Assembly (NCBI RefSeq): GCF_025736935.1
Contig: NZ_CP107048.1
Coordinates: forward strand, 1,178,001 to 1,242,000
Length of the DNA stretch: 64,000 nt
Source of the DNA: Qipengyuania sp. SS22
GTDB lineage: Bacteria; Pseudomonadota; Alphaproteobacteria; Sphingomonadales; Sphingomonadaceae
Reading direction: 5' to 3'
The notes under the pieces are model-generated. The model was not told where the DNA came from, made no database searches, and saw only the letters and a program-made list of their open reading frames with translations. Below, in pieces: positions 43,482 through 53,891 of the stretch; the first letter of the stretch is position 1, and each line of letters opens with the position of its first letter. Position numbers and translations under genes: made by a program.

Positions 43482-45242
43482 ATGGCATCGGCTGAATTTG
43501 CAAGCCCGGCGGTTTCGGACGCGCTGGTGATCCTCGGCGCGGCCGGGCTGGTCATCCCCGTCTTCACGCGCTTTCGCGTGACGCCGATCATCGGTTTCAT
43601 CCTGATCGGGATTGCGGTCGGCCCCTTCGGGCTCGGCCGGCTGGTGTTCGAGCACCCCTGGCTCAACCACATCACCATCTCCGATCCCGAGGCGCTCGAG
43701 CCGTTCGCCGAGTTCGGGATCATCCTGCTGCTCTTCACAATCGGTCTCGAACTCAGCTTCAACCGGTTGTGGCAGATGCGCAAACTGGTCTTCGGTCTTG
43801 GCGCGATGGAGCTGCTGGTGATCGGCACTTCGCTCGCCATCGCGCTGTCGATGATGGGGCAGTACTGGACCGGTGCGCTTGCGCTCGGCTTTGCCCTCGC
43901 CTTCTCCTCCACCGCGATCGTCCTGCCGATTGCGGGCACGCATTCGCCCGTCGGGCGCGCCGCGCTGTCGATGCTGTTGTTCGAAGATATCATGATCGTG
44001 CCGATCATCTTCGTCCTCGGCGCGATGGCCCCCAATGCCGCCGGCGAAGGCTGGGAAGGCATGCTCACCACGCTGTGGCAGGGCGGGCTGGTGATCGCAG
44101 CAATGATGATCCTCGGGCGGTTTGCCCTGCCCCGACTGTTCGGCCAGGCTGCGCGCACCAAGAGCCCCGAGCTGTTCCTTGCCGCATCGCTGCTGGTGGT
44201 CATCGGTGCGAGCCTCGCCACCGCTGCGGTCGGCCTTTCGCCGATCGTCGGCGCACTGATCGCCGGGCTGCTGATCGCGGAAACTGAATATCACGGCGAA
44301 GTCGAAGCCATCATGGAGCCGTTCAAGGGCCTCGCGCTGGGGATCTTCCTGATCACCGTGGGCATGAGCATCGACCTGCAGACGATCTGGGAAAACTTCG
44401 CGCTGATCTTCACCGCGGTGCTGCTGATCCTGCCGTTCAAGGCGCTGGTCACCGGGGTCCTGTTGCGATTGATGGGAGCACGGCGCAGCACGGCGGCGGA
44501 AACCGGCATATTGATGGCCAGCCCTTCGGAAACGACGCTGATCATCCTTGCGGCGGCCAGTGCGGCGCTGTTGATCCAGCCGGGCACCGCGCAGTTCTGG
44601 CAGATCGTTACTGCGATCGGCCTGACGGTGACACCACTACTCGCACGTCTCGGCCGGGTCATCGCGCGACGGGTCGAACCGGTCCCCGAACTGCCCGAGG
44701 ATACCGCCGACGAACCACGCGTGATCATTGTCGGCGCCGGCCGCGTCGGGCGACTGGTGGCGCAGATGCTGACCGCGCATGACAAGCCCTATATTGCGCT
44801 CGATGCGGATCCCGACCTGATCGAAAGCGCGAAGCGCGATGGTTTCCGGGCCACGTTCGGCGATGCGGCACGCGGGGATTCGATGGACCGGCTGGGTATC
44901 GAGAACGCGCTCGCCGTGGTGCTGACCATGGACGAGCCGGTATTGGTGCAGCGGCTGGTATCCAAGCTGCGCAAGGAGCATCCCAACCTGCTGATCGTGT
45001 GCCGCGCGCGTGACGTTCGGCACGCTGCCGAGCTTTATCGCGCGGGCGCAAGCCATGCGGTCCCCGAAACGCTCGAAAGCTCGCTGCAATTATCCGAGGC
45101 GGTGCTGGTGGATATCGGCGTGGCGATGGGCCCGGTGATCGCCTCCATCCACGAGAAACGCGACGAGTTCCGCGGCCAGATCGAGCAGGAAGGCGCACTG
45201 ACCTACAAGCCGAAACTGCGGACCAGCACCGCGGAAGCCTAG
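43482..45242 (+). CDS. CPA2-family cation/proton antiporter with RCK domain (KefB/C-like)
   Basis: An inner-membrane antiporter of 586 residues with about 12-13 TM helices. It has FGIILLLFTIGLEL and LGFALAFSSTAIVLP in the transport core, and the C-terminal nucleotide-binding RCK/KTN domain begins RVIIVGAGRVGRLVAQML. K+ or Na+ is exchanged for protons; the specificity and any glutathione gating cannot be read. The gene starts 50 bases after the GNAT-nitrilase stop, and the next gene begins immediately after its stop codon. Confidence 0.88.
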   Translation: MASAEFASPAVSDALVILGAAGLVIPVFTRFRVTPIIGFILIGIAVGPFGLGRLVFEHPWLNHITISDPEALEPFAEFGIILLLFTIGLELSFNRLWQMRKLVFGLGAMELLVIGTSLAIALSMMGQYWTGALALGFALAFSSTAIVLPIAGTHSPVGRAALSMLLFEDIMIVPIIFVLGAMAPNAAGEGWEGMLTTLWQGGLVIAAMMILGRFALPRLFGQAARTKSPELFLAASLLVVIGASLATAAVGLSPIVGALIAGLLIAETEYHGEVEAIMEPFKGLALGIFLITVGMSIDLQTIWENFALIFTAVLLILPFKALVTGVLLRLMGARRSTAAETGILMASPSETTLIILAAASAALLIQPGTAQFWQIVTAIGLTVTPLLARLGRVIARRVEPVPELPEDTADEPRVIIVGAGRVGRLVAQMLTAHDKPYIALDADPDLIESAKRDGFRATFGDAARGDSMDRLGIENALAVVLTMDEPVLVQRLVSKLRKEHPNLLIVCRARDVRHAAELYRAGASHAVPETLESSLQLSEAVLVDIGVAMGPVIASIHEKRDEFRGQIEQEGALTYKPKLRTSTAEA

Positions 45243-45764
45243 ATGGCGGTCCCGCTCGAAACGCGTTCGGATTGCGCGCGCTGCGCGGCGCTGTGTTGCA
45301 TCGCCTATCCTTCGCAGGACATGCCGGGTTTCACCGCGGCGAAGGAGGCAGGCCAGCCCTGCCCCAAGCTCGGCGACGACGCGCGCTGCACGATCTATGC
45401 GGACCGCGCCGAACAAGGCTTTGCCGGCTGCATCCGCTTCGAGTGCTTCGGCGCGGGGCAGCATGTGGTCCAGCACCTGTTCGGCGGACGCGACTGGCGC
45501 GACAATCCGGCGCTGCGTGGTCCGATGGTCGAAACCTTCCTCGCCATACGCCCGGTGAGCGATCTCGCCTTCCTCGTCGAGCGAGCGCTGGGCCTCGCCC
45601 CTTCGCCAGAATCGGTGACGGAACTCGAACGACTGAGGGATGAATTACAGGCCATCGCGAGCACACGCGAATCCTTGAGCGATGGGCCCCGCATCGCGCA
45701 GGCCGAAGCCGCGATCAGGCGCGTCTATGCCTCGATCGATCCCACCAAACTGCGGGAAACGTGA
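45243..45764 (+). CDS. Cysteine-cluster protein (YkgJ-like)
   Basis: The 173-residue protein opens with CARCAALCCIAYPSQD, CPKL, CTIYADR, GFAGCIRFECFGAG, which is a rich cluster of cysteines before a helical C-terminus (ELERLRDELQAIAS). This arrangement suggests a metal- or Fe-S-binding domain of the YkgJ/CxxCxxxxxxCC type. It begins directly after the antiporter TAG, so it is in the same operon. An association with ion transport or with pentapeptide-repeat proteins is seen in relatives, from memory, but function is unknown. Confidence 0.7.
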   Translation: MAVPLETRSDCARCAALCCIAYPSQDMPGFTAAKEAGQPCPKLGDDARCTIYADRAEQGFAGCIRFECFGAGQHVVQHLFGGRDWRDNPALRGPMVETFLAIRPVSDLAFLVERALGLAPSPESVTELERLRDELQAIASTRESLSDGPRIAQAEAAIRRVYASIDPTKLRET

Positions 45765-45808
45765 ACTTCTTTGCACGCCAACCGTTGGTCGGGGGAAGGA
45801 GAAAAGAC

Positions 45809-45997
45809 ATGAGCAACCCCGACCCGACCAAACCGACGCCCAACAGCGAAAAGTTCAAGCCACAGAATGTGCAGGACCCGGTGAGCACCGTCGAGCCGCC
45901 AAGCGCGAATGCGAACAAGCCTTCCGATACCGGCGGTCAGGACCTGCCGCGTGGCAGCCAGTCCGAAGTCGGTCGCAAGTCGCGCAACCGTAGCTGA
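45809..45997 (+). CDS. Small hydrophilic hypothetical protein
   Basis: A 62-residue, Pro/Asn/Ser/Lys-rich, apparently disordered protein (NPDPTKPTPNSEKF, TVEPPSANANKPSDTGGQ). ATG 45809 has a strong AAGGAG 6-8 bases upstream. An upstream in-frame GTG at 45761 would add 16 residues and overlap the previous gene. The stop lies only 2 bases from the alaS stop on the opposite strand. No function is known. Confidence 0.6.
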   Translation: MSNPDPTKPTPNSEKFKPQNVQDPVSTVEPPSANANKPSDTGGQDLPRGSQSEVGRKSRNRS

Positions 45998-45999
45998 CG

Positions 46000-48657
46000 C
46001 TAGCGGGCGGAAATCCGGTCGCGGACTGCTGCAATCGCGTCCTCGGCCTTGGAGCCGTCCGGACCGCCCCCCTGGGCCATGTCCGGGCGGCCACCGCCAC
46101 CCTTGCCGCCCAGCGCCTCGACCCCGACGCGGACCATATCGACCGCGCTGAACCGCTCGGTCAGATCGTCGGTCACGGCCACGGCAAAAGCGCCCTTGCC
46201 CTCGTTCACTGCGCAGATGGCGGCGATGCCCGAACCCATGCGGGTCTTGGCCTCGTCGAGCAGCGGGCGCAATTCCTTGGGATCGAGTCCCTCGATCACC
46301 TGACCGGAAAAGGTCACACCATTGATGGTCTCGTCAGCCGCGCGCGCTTCGCCCGCACCGCCACCGCCGAGCGCCAGTGCGCGCTTGGCATCGGCGAGTT
46401 CCTTTTCGAGCCGCTTGCGCTCCTCGACCAGCGCCGAAACGCGCGCCGGGGCTTCGTCGGGTGACGTCTTCAAGGCTGCGGCGATCGCACGCACGGCCTC
46501 GTCACGCGCGACCAGCCACTGGCGCGCCGCTTCCCCGGTCAGCGCCTCGATCCGGCGCACGCCCGAACTGACCGCGCTTTCCGACACGATCTTGAACAGG
46601 CCGATATCGCCGGTCGCGTTCACATGCGTCCCGCCGCATAGCTCGACCGAATAATTGCGTCCCTCGCCGCCCTTGCGGCCCATCGCGAGCACGCGCACCT
46701 CGTCGCCATATTTCTCGCCGAATAGCGCCAGCGCGCCGGCTTCGACGGCATCATCGGGCGTCATCAACCGCGTGCCGACCTGTTCGTTGGCGCGGATTTC
46801 CTCGTTCACCTCGGCCTCGATCGCGGCGATGTCTTCATCGCTGAGCGGCTTGGGATGCGAGAAATCGAACCGGAAGCGGTCGTCCGAGACGAGCGACCCC
46901 TTCTGCGTGACGTGACCACCCAACCGGTCGCGCAAGGCGGCATGCACCAGATGCGTCGCCGAGTGATTGGCCCGAATGCGGTCGCGCCGGTCGGCATCTA
47001 CCGTGAGGTGGACCGCATCGCCGACCACGACCGAGCCCTTGGCGATCGTCCCGACATGCGTGTGCAAGCGCCCGAGCGGCTTGTTAGTCGTTTCGACTGC
47101 GAACTCTAACCCCTCGGGAGTCCATATCCGTCCCGCATCGCCGGTCTGGCCGCCGCTCTCGCCATAAAAGGGTGTCTGGTTGGTCAGGATGATCACGGCC
47201 TCGCCAGCACTGGCGGACTTAACCTCTGCCCCATCCTTGACGATGGCGACAACCTCCGCCTCCGCAGTGGTCGCGCTGTAGCCGGTAAACTCGGTCGACC
47301 CTTCGCGCTCGGCGAGGTCGAACCACACTTCCTCATTGGCTGCCTGGCCCGAGCCCTTCCAGGCTGCGCGCGCGGCGGCTTTTTGCTGCTCCATCGCGGC
47401 ATCGAAGCCATTGCGATCGACGCTGATCCCGCGGCTGCGCAGCGCATCCTCGGTCAGATCATAGGGGAAGCCGTAAGTGTCGTAGAGCTTGAAGGCGGTC
47501 TCGCCGTCGAGCGTCCCACCCTCGCCCATGTCGCCGGTCTCGTCGTCGAGCAGCTTGAGGCCCTTGTCGAGCGTCCGGCGGAACTGGGTTTCCTCGCGCT
47601 GGAGCACTTCCTCGATCAGCGCCTGGCCACGTACCAGCTCGGGATAGGCCTGCCCCATCTCGGTCACCAGCGCCGGCACCAGACGATGCATCAGCGGCTC
47701 GCTTGCCCCCAGCAGATGCGCATGGCGCATGGCGCGGCGCATGATCCGCCGCAGCACATAACCGCGGCCTTCGTTCGAAGGCAGCACGCCGTCCGCCATG
47801 AGGAAGCTGGTCGAGCGCAAATGGTCGGCGATCACGCGGTGGCTGGCAGTGCTGTCGCCTTCGGCGCGGACGCCGGTCAGCCCCTCGCTCGCCGCGATCA
47901 GATTTCTGAAGGTATCGGTGTCGTAATTGTCGTGCACACCCTGCATCACCGCGGCGATGCGTTCGATCCCCATGCCGGTATCGATGCTCGGGCTGGGCAG
48001 ATCGCCGACGATCTCGTCGTTCTCCTGCGTGAACTGCATGAACACGAGGTTCCAGATCTCGACGAAGCGGTCGCCATCCTCTTCGGGCGAGCCTGGAGGG
48101 CCACCCCAGATATGGTCGCCGTGATCGTAGAAGATTTCCGAACACGGGCCGCACGGACCATCCGAGCCCATTGCCCAGAAATTGTCCTTGGTCGGGATGC
48201 GGATGATGCGGTCGTCGGCAAAGCCGGTGAGCTTCTTCCACAGGTCGAACGCTTCGTCGTCGGTGTGATAGACGGTGACCGTCAGCCGGTCCTTGTCGAG
48301 GCCCCATTCCTTCGTCAGCAGTGTCCAGGCATGCAGGATCGCCTGCTCCTTGAAATAGTCGCCAAAGCTGAAATTGCCGAGCATCTCAAAGAAAGTGTGA
48401 TGCCGCGCGGTGTAGCCGACATTGTCGAGATCGTTGTGCTTGCCCCCGGCGCGCACGCATTTCTGCGCGCTGGTGGCACGCGGCGCGGGCGGGGTTTCCA
48501 AGCCGGTGAAGGCATTCTTGAACGGCACCATGCCCGCATTGACGAACATCAGCGTGGGATCGCTGAACGGCACAAGCGGTGCGCTGGCGACCTCGGCATG
48601 GTCGGAGGAACCGAAATAATCGAGGAAGCTGCGGCGGATGTCGTTGGTCGATGTCAT
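46000..48657 (-). CDS. alaS: Alanine-tRNA ligase
   Basis: Charges tRNA-Ala and edits mischarged Ser/Gly. The 885-residue protein has the class II motif block with [26 protein letters not shown] and the catalytic core. The editing domain zinc ligands appear as [11 protein letters not shown] and CGGTHV, and a coiled-coil/C-Ala tail ends [14 protein letters not shown]. All parts are intact. It is convergent with the antiporter operon and starts 70 bases from the methyltransferase stop. Confidence 0.97.
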   Translation of the reverse strand: MTSTNDIRRSFLDYFGSSDHAEVASAPLVPFSDPTLMFVNAGMVPFKNAFTGLETPPAPRATSAQKCVRAGGKHNDLDNVGYTARHHTFFEMLGNFSFGDYFKEQAILHAWTLLTKEWGLDKDRLTVTVYHTDDEAFDLWKKLTGFADDRIIRIPTKDNFWAMGSDGPCGPCSEIFYDHGDHIWGGPPGSPEEDGDRFVEIWNLVFMQFTQENDEIVGDLPSPSIDTGMGIERIAAVMQGVHDNYDTDTFRNLIAASEGLTGVRAEGDSTASHRVIADHLRSTSFLMADGVLPSNEGRGYVLRRIMRRAMRHAHLLGASEPLMHRLVPALVTEMGQAYPELVRGQALIEEVLQREETQFRRTLDKGLKLLDDETGDMGEGGTLDGETAFKLYDTYGFPYDLTEDALRSRGISVDRNGFDAAMEQQKAAARAAWKGSGQAANEEVWFDLAEREGSTEFTGYSATTAEAEVVAIVKDGAEVKSASAGEAVIILTNQTPFYGESGGQTGDAGRIWTPEGLEFAVETTNKPLGRLHTHVGTIAKGSVVVGDAVHLTVDADRRDRIRANHSATHLVHAALRDRLGGHVTQKGSLVSDDRFRFDFSHPKPLSDEDIAAIEAEVNEEIRANEQVGTRLMTPDDAVEAGALALFGEKYGDEVRVLAMGRKGGEGRNYSVELCGGTHVNATGDIGLFKIVSESAVSSGVRRIEALTGEAARQWLVARDEAVRAIAAALKTSPDEAPARVSALVEERKRLEKELADAKRALALGGGGAGEARAADETINGVTFSGQVIEGLDPKELRPLLDEAKTRMGSGIAAICAVNEGKGAFAVAVTDDLTERFSAVDMVRVGVEALGGKGGGGRPDMAQGGGPDGSKAEDAIAAVRDRISAR

Positions 48658-48728
48658 GACGGGCAGTTAGGCAATCGGCGCGCGGGCGACAAGCGCGAAT
48701 GCCCGGCCAGACTGTGCAGGGGCAGCGA

Positions 48729-49559
48729 TCAATCGGGCGCGTTGGCCGTCACGATCCAGCCAGCGGCCGGGAGTGCCATCTGGGCATCGACACAGTGCCG
48801 CTCGAGCATGGCGCGAAGGCGGGCCAAGGCGGCGTCGCGTTCAGCGTCGCCAAGCGCCCCGATGGCACGCGCTGCGGGGCCGATCCGCAGGAAATAGGAC
48901 AGGGCATCCTCGACCGCCTGCTCGCCTTCGCCGCCGATCATGCCGTAATCGATCGGCTCGAAGGCAATGTCCTGCCACCCGGCTTTGGCAAGAATATCCT
49001 CGACGCGGGCCCGACGTCCGAAGGCAAAAGGCCCGGGGGCATCGGGATCGGGCGCGGGCTCATCGTTTGGCGGGAGGACCGCGGCGATTTCACGCACCCA
49101 GGGGTTCTCGGTACGCTCGCGAAAGCAGGAAAAGACCAGCCGCGCATTCGGCGCCGCCTGATCCGCGATATGCGCGAAGGCGGCGATGGGGTCGCCAAAA
49201 AACATCACCCCGTGGCGCGAAACGACGAGGTCGGCCTGTTCTCCAGCGTCCGCCGTCCAACAGGCCGCATCGCCCAGTTCGAAGCGTAGGTTCTGCTGCC
49301 CCGCTCCGCGCTCACGGGCCGCCTCGAGCAGGTCTGCGCTGATATCGACCCCGATCACCCTCGCCGTCGGATCGCCCGCCGCGAGCGCGAGCGACACTTC
49401 GCCTGCGCCGCAGCCGACATCCAGTGCCTGTGCGAAACCATTCGCCTGCGCGACTTCGAGCAGCCGGTCGGTCACCGGGCCGAAGCTGCGATCGGTCCGC
49501 TGCCATTCGTCGGCCCAAGCATTTCCGACCTTGCCGGTCCATTCGGATTGATCGGTCAT
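48729..49559 (-). CDS. Class I SAM-dependent methyltransferase
   Basis: A Rossmann-fold methyltransferase of 276 residues with motif I LDVGCGAGEVSLALA, motif II IGVDISADLLEAARER and a motif III-like ADLVVSRHGVMFF. Methyl acceptor unknown. It lies 6 bases after the UDP-glucuronate epimerase stop on the same strand, so it may be cotranscribed with ugd and the epimerase and modify a polysaccharide sugar or lipid, but the family is too broad for a firm call. Confidence 0.82.
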   Translation of the reverse strand: MTDQSEWTGKVGNAWADEWQRTDRSFGPVTDRLLEVAQANGFAQALDVGCGAGEVSLALAAGDPTARVIGVDISADLLEAARERGAGQQNLRFELGDAACWTADAGEQADLVVSRHGVMFFGDPIAAFAHIADQAAPNARLVFSCFRERTENPWVREIAAVLPPNDEPAPDPDAPGPFAFGRRARVEDILAKAGWQDIAFEPIDYGMIGGEGEQAVEDALSYFLRIGPAARAIGALGDAERDAALARLRAMLERHCVDAQMALPAAGWIVTANAPD

Positions 49560-49565
49560 TGCACC

Positions 49566-50588
49566 TCAGATCTGATAGTAGTCGCGATACCACGCAACGA
49601 ACCGCTGCACGCCATCGCGGATATCCGTTTGCGGGACGTAGCCGGTAAGGCTGCGCAGCAGTTCGGCATCGGCCCAGGTCGCCTGAACGTCACCCGGCTG
49701 CATCGGCATGAGATTGCGCTTGGCCTTGATGCCCAGTGCATCCTCGATTGCCGCGATCATGTCGCCAAGCTGGACGGGCTGCGAATTGCCGATATTGACC
49801 ACGCGCCACGGGGCGACTGGCGACAAACTGTCACCTTGGGCGATTTCATCGCCATTTTCCGGTCGGATTGGAGGTGCATCGATCAAGCGGCGAATTGCCT
49901 CAACCAGATCCTCCACAAAGGTGAAGTCGCGCATCATCTCGCCGTGATTGTAGACGTCAATCGGCTTGCCCTCGAGCATTGCCTTCGTAAATTTGAACAG
50001 GGCCATGTCGGGGCGGCCCCAAGGTCCATAGACCGTAAAAAAGCGAAACATCGTCACTGGCAGACCGAAAAGGTGTGCGTAGGAATGCGCCATCGCCTCG
50101 CTCGCCTTCTTGGTCGCGGCGTAAAAGGACATCTGGTGATCCGTCCTCATCGTCTCGCGATAGGGCATCTCGGTATTGGCGCCATAAGCCGAAGAGGTAG
50201 AGGCCAACAGCATGTGTTGCGGCGGATGTGCGCGCGCCGCCTCGAGCAATTCAAAAGTCCCGACGATGTTGCTCTCAAGATAGCTGCGCGGACTTTCGAT
50301 CGAATAACGCACCCCTGCTTGCGCCGCGAGATGAACCACAATGTCGGGCCGCTCGTCGGCGAAAAGATCAGCGAGCAGGTTTGGAGTCTCGATAGATTCG
50401 TTGATGGCAGAAAATCCAGCATTCTGGAGTAACCCAGCTTGTCGGCGACGCTTCAACCCAGGATCGTAATAATCCGAAAGCGAATCTACTCCGATCACCC
50501 GGAAACCGTCTTTCAAAAGGCGACGGCTTAGGAAATAGCCGATAAAGCCAGCCGAGCCGGTGACCAGCGCGGTGCGGCTTTCGCCCAT
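49566..50588 (-). CDS. UDP-glucuronate 4-epimerase-type SDR
   Basis: An extended short-chain dehydrogenase of 340 residues. The NAD motif GSAGFIGYFL, HLAAQAGVRYS, the catalytic serine/threonine in ASTSSAYG, YxxxK in FYAATKKASE, and RFFTVYGPWGRPDM match the UDP-glucuronate 4-epimerase group, which makes UDP-galacturonate. It overlaps ugd by one base (TGATG), giving a UDP-Glc to UDP-GlcA to UDP-GalA path. These acids fit an anionic EPS made from the island at 22-40 kb. Confidence 0.88.
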   Translation of the reverse strand: MGESRTALVTGSAGFIGYFLSRRLLKDGFRVIGVDSLSDYYDPGLKRRRQAGLLQNAGFSAINESIETPNLLADLFADERPDIVVHLAAQAGVRYSIESPRSYLESNIVGTFELLEAARAHPPQHMLLASTSSAYGANTEMPYRETMRTDHQMSFYAATKKASEAMAHSYAHLFGLPVTMFRFFTVYGPWGRPDMALFKFTKAMLEGKPIDVYNHGEMMRDFTFVEDLVEAIRRLIDAPPIRPENGDEIAQGDSLSPVAPWRVVNIGNSQPVQLGDMIAAIEDALGIKAKRNLMPMQPGDVQATWADAELLRSLTGYVPQTDIRDGVQRFVAWYRDYYQI

Positions 50589-51754
50589 CAGTCGGCGCCG
50601 AACAGGTCGCGGGTGAAGACCTTGTCGCGGACATCGGCGATATCGGGATCGAGTCGATTGGCGACGATCACGTCGGCCTCTGCCTTGAATGCACCGAGAT
50701 CGTTCACGACGCGGCTGCCGAAGAAACTCTCGTCATCCATCACCGGTTCGTAGACGATCACTTCAATCCCCTTGGCCTTTACTCGCTTCATGATGCCCTG
50801 GATCGACGACTGGCGGAAATTGTCCGAACCGGCTTTCATCACGAGGCGGTAGATGCCGACGATACGTGGCTCGCGCTCGATGATGCGGTCGGCGAGATAG
50901 TCCTTGCGCGTGCGGTTGGCGTCAACGATCGCGCGGATGAGGTTTTGCGGGACTTCGGAATAATTGGCCAGCAACTGCTTGGTATCCTTGGGCAGGCAGT
51001 AGCCGCCATAGCCGAAGGATGGATTGTTGTAATGCGCCCCGATGCGCGGATCGAGGCCGACGCCTTCGATGATCTGGCGCGTGTCGAGCCCGCGCGACAG
51101 GGCGTAGCTGTCGAGTTCGTTGAAGAAGGCGACGCGCATCGCGAGATAGGTATTCGCGAACAGCTTGATCGCCTCGGCCTCGTCGGCATCGGTCAGCAGG
51201 ACAGTGACATCGGCTTCGAGTACCGGTTGAAGCAGCAGATCGGCGAACTTCTGTGCCCGCTCGGACCGTTCGCCGACGATGATCCGCGAGGGATGGAGGT
51301 TGTCGTAGAGCGCCTTGCCCTCGCGCAGGAATTCAGGACTGAAGATAATGCGGTCGGTCGCGAAGCGTTCGCGCGCTTGGCCGACATAGCCCACCGGGAC
51401 CGTGGATTTGACGACTACGACTGCCTGATCGTTGGCGGCCAGAACCTGTTCGATGACCGTATCGACCGCGGAGGTATCGAAGAAATTGGTTTCGACATCG
51501 TAATTGGTCGGGACGGCAACCACCGCAAATTCGGCGCCTTCGATCGCTGTGGCAGGGTCGGTGGTGAAGGCGAGGTCGAGATCGTCGCGGCGCAGATACT
51601 CTTCGAGTAACTCGTCCTGAATCGGCGATTGGCGATCGTCGAGCAAGGCGATCCGCTCGGGCGAGATATCGCAGCCGATCACGCAATTGTGCTGCGATAG
51701 CATGATGGCATTGGAAAGGCCGACATAGCCAAGCCCGAAAACGGCGATCTTCAT
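50588..51754 (-). CDS. ugd: UDP-glucose 6-dehydrogenase
   Basis: Oxidises UDP-glucose twice to UDP-glucuronate with NAD. The 388-residue protein has the dinucleotide motif [37 protein letters not shown], and the catalytic cysteine in [11 protein letters not shown], with the C-terminal UDP-binding domain. It is of the short type seen in capsule gene clusters (Ugd of about 388). It starts about 100 bases from the GST stop and heads a probable three-gene operon with the epimerase and a methyltransferase. Confidence 0.95.
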   Translation of the reverse strand: MKIAVFGLGYVGLSNAIMLSQHNCVIGCDISPERIALLDDRQSPIQDELLEEYLRRDDLDLAFTTDPATAIEGAEFAVVAVPTNYDVETNFFDTSAVDTVIEQVLAANDQAVVVVKSTVPVGYVGQARERFATDRIIFSPEFLREGKALYDNLHPSRIIVGERSERAQKFADLLLQPVLEADVTVLLTDADEAEAIKLFANTYLAMRVAFFNELDSYALSRGLDTRQIIEGVGLDPRIGAHYNNPSFGYGGYCLPKDTKQLLANYSEVPQNLIRAIVDANRTRKDYLADRIIEREPRIVGIYRLVMKAGSDNFRQSSIQGIMKRVKAKGIEVIVYEPVMDDESFFGSRVVNDLGAFKAEADVIVANRLDPDIADVRDKVFTRDLFGAD

Positions 51755-51854
51755 CGAATTACCCGCATATCAATCCGCTGCCGCAAGGGTCGTCAGCGCG
51801 AGCCTTCTGTGGGGAGGCGCGAGCGAATGCAAGCCCTGCCCCGCCCGCCGCTAC

Positions 51855-52481
51855 TCACCAGATGAAATAGGGCCCGCCGCGCGCGCGCGCGCGCTGCCAC
51901 GCAGGGCGGGCGTGGATCGCCTCGACGAACCGCGCGAGCTTCGGCGCTTGCTCGCCATAGCCCTGCATCACCGCGATCTCGGCGGGGAAGCTCATCATCA
52001 CATCGGCAGCGGTCCAGTCATCGCCGACGAAGTGGAGGTCGGGTGAGATGTTGTTCTCGGCGAAGCGGACATGAGCGGCGAGTTGCTCGTCGACGCGCGG
52101 CATCAGCGATCTGGCGGCATCGCCAAGGCGACCGGCGTAGATCTTCAGCATGACCGGGACGAAAAAGCTGCTTTCGCCGAACTGCATCCATTCGAGGTGG
52201 CGGACATGGGCTTCGCCGTCGCGCGCGGGAAGCCAGCTTTCGCCGCCATGGCGTTCGCACAGATATTGGATGATCGCGCCGCTTTCGGCGATGCACAGCC
52301 CATCATCTTCGATCAGCGGCGACTTGCCAAGCGGATGGGCTTTCTGAAGTTCCGGCGGCGCAAGATTGCTTTCGGAATCGCGCTGGTAGGCGACCACTTC
52401 GTAGTCCGCGCCCAGTTCCTCGAGCAGCCAGAGAATGCGCTGCGAACGGCTGTTGTTGAGATGGTGGACGGTGATGGTCAT
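51855..52481 (-). CDS. Glutathione S-transferase
   Basis: A 208-residue cytosolic GST. The thioredoxin-like N-domain has NNSRSQRILWLLEELG, the GSH contacts HPLGKSPLIED and ESGAIIQYL, and the C-domain contains the conserved DWTAADVMMSF. The start at 52481 gives MTITVHHLN; an upstream frame is not credible. The end of the gene holds a (CG)8 tract encoding RARARGG. Upstream of it lies the recA terminator. Confidence 0.88.
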   Translation of the reverse strand: MTITVHHLNNSRSQRILWLLEELGADYEVVAYQRDSESNLAPPELQKAHPLGKSPLIEDDGLCIAESGAIIQYLCERHGGESWLPARDGEAHVRHLEWMQFGESSFFVPVMLKIYAGRLGDAARSLMPRVDEQLAAHVRFAENNISPDLHFVGDDWTAADVMMSFPAEIAVMQGYGEQAPKLARFVEAIHARPAWQRARARGGPYFIW

Positions 52482-52553
52482 GGCGGCGCTCCGGATTGAC
52501 GATTCGCTCCGCACCCTAGGGCTGCCGCCGGTTGGCGGCCATGCCACAAACGG

Positions 52554-52590
52554 AAAAGCCGGTGCGGCCATGAAGCGGCGCGCACCGGCT
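52554..52590 (-). terminator. recA intrinsic terminator
   Basis: On the minus strand AGCCGGTGCG pairs perfectly with CGCACCGGCT around a 14-base loop, followed by four T. It lies about 90 bases after the recA stop. Confidence 0.75.
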
Positions 52591-52677
52591 TTCCGGTTTT
52601 TCGGGAGTACCGGGGGACAGCCCGGCTGTAACGCGAGCCCGGGGATATGGGCCGACGCGCTCCCGCTTGAAGAGAAT

Positions 52678-53742
52678 TCAGTCCTCGTCCGCGTCCGGGC
52701 CGGTCATCATCTCTTCGGCGACCTCGTCGGTGCGGCCGCGGATTGCGGCTTCCAACTTGGCACACATCTCGGAATTTTCCTTGAGGAAGTTCTTGGCGTT
52801 CTCGCGGCCCTGGCCGATGCGGACACTGTCATAGCTGAACCAGCTGCCCGATTTCTCGACCACGCCGGCCTTGACGCCGAGGTCGAGGATCTCCCCGATC
52901 TTCGAAATACCTTCGCCATACATGATGTCGAACTCGACCTGCTTGAACGGCGGGGCGACCTTGTTCTTGACCACTTTCACGCGGGTCGCATTGCCGATCA
53001 CCTCGTCGCGATCCTTGATCTGGCCCGTGCGGCGGATGTCGAGCCGCACCGAGGCGTAGAACTTGAGCGCATTGCCGCCGGTGGTGGTTTCGGGATTGCC
53101 GTACATCACACCGATCTTCATGCGCAGCTGGTTGATGAAGATCACCATGCACTTGGAGCGGTTGATCGAGCCGGTCAGCTTGCGCAGCGACTGGCTCATC
53201 AGGCGAGCCTGGAGACCGACGTGGCTGTCGCCCATCTCGCCTTCGATTTCGGCGCGCGGGACCAGCGCGGCAACCGAGTCGACCACCAGCACGTCGATCG
53301 CGTTAGAGCGGACCAGCGTATCGGTAATCTCGAGCGCCTGTTCGCCGGTATCGGGCTGCGAGACGATCAATTCCTCGATATCGACGCCCAGCTTCTTGGC
53401 ATAGACCGGGTCGAGCGCGTGTTCGGCATCGACGAAGGCAGCGGTACCGCCGGCCTTCTGCGCCTCGGCGATGACATGCAGCGCCAACGTGGTCTTGCCC
53501 GAACTTTCCGGACCATAGACCTCGACCACACGGCCCTTGGGCAAACCGCCCACGCCGAGCGCGATATCGAGGCCGAGCGAGCCGGTGGAAATCGATTCCA
53601 CCTGCATGGCTTCCTTCTGGCCGAGCTTCATCGCCGAACCCTTGCCGAATGCGCGATCGATCTGCGCAAGCGCGGCATCCAATGCCTTCTGACGGTCTGC
53701 GTCCACTTTCTTGTCCTCTACGAGCTTCAGACTTGCCGCCAT
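52678..53742 (-). CDS. recA: Recombinase A
   Basis: RecA binds single-stranded DNA, drives homologous recombination and triggers LexA self-cleavage. The 354-residue protein has Walker [10 protein letters not shown] at about 77-85, VDAEHALD, the [20 protein letters not shown]1 region and the [20 protein letters not shown]2 region (cut here), with an acidic C-terminus (GPDADED). A LexA box overlaps the -35 element upstream, so it is SOS-controlled. Confidence 0.98.
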   Translation of the reverse strand: MAASLKLVEDKKVDADRQKALDAALAQIDRAFGKGSAMKLGQKEAMQVESISTGSLGLDIALGVGGLPKGRVVEVYGPESSGKTTLALHVIAEAQKAGGTAAFVDAEHALDPVYAKKLGVDIEELIVSQPDTGEQALEITDTLVRSNAIDVLVVDSVAALVPRAEIEGEMGDSHVGLQARLMSQSLRKLTGSINRSKCMVIFINQLRMKIGVMYGNPETTTGGNALKFYASVRLDIRRTGQIKDRDEVIGNATRVKVVKNKVAPPFKQVEFDIMYGEGISKIGEILDLGVKAGVVEKSGSWFSYDSVRIGQGRENAKNFLKENSEMCAKLEAAIRGRTDEVAEEMMTGPDADED

Positions 53743-53797
53743 GACATTACCTCCTGCGCTTGGCCAGAGCCGCTGTTCGACTCTTCAACTGGCGCAG

Positions 53798-53835
53798 TAT
53801 GTATCGGCTTTGTTCCGCTAGAACAAGTGGGGAAC
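53798..53835 (-). promoter_or_regulatory. recA promoter with LexA (SOS) box
   Basis: On the minus strand TTGTTC (-35), 17 bases, TACATA (-10) is followed by recA about 55 bases on. GTTC-N7-GTTC (plus-strand 53821-53835) overlaps the -35, the alphaproteobacterial LexA operator. A second dyad TGTTC-N5-GAACA lies beside it at 53811-53825. Confidence 0.82.
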
Positions 53836-53891
53836 GCGAAAAAGTTTTCTGGCTTTGTTCCACCCCGCGAAAACCAGTCAGCATAACATGC

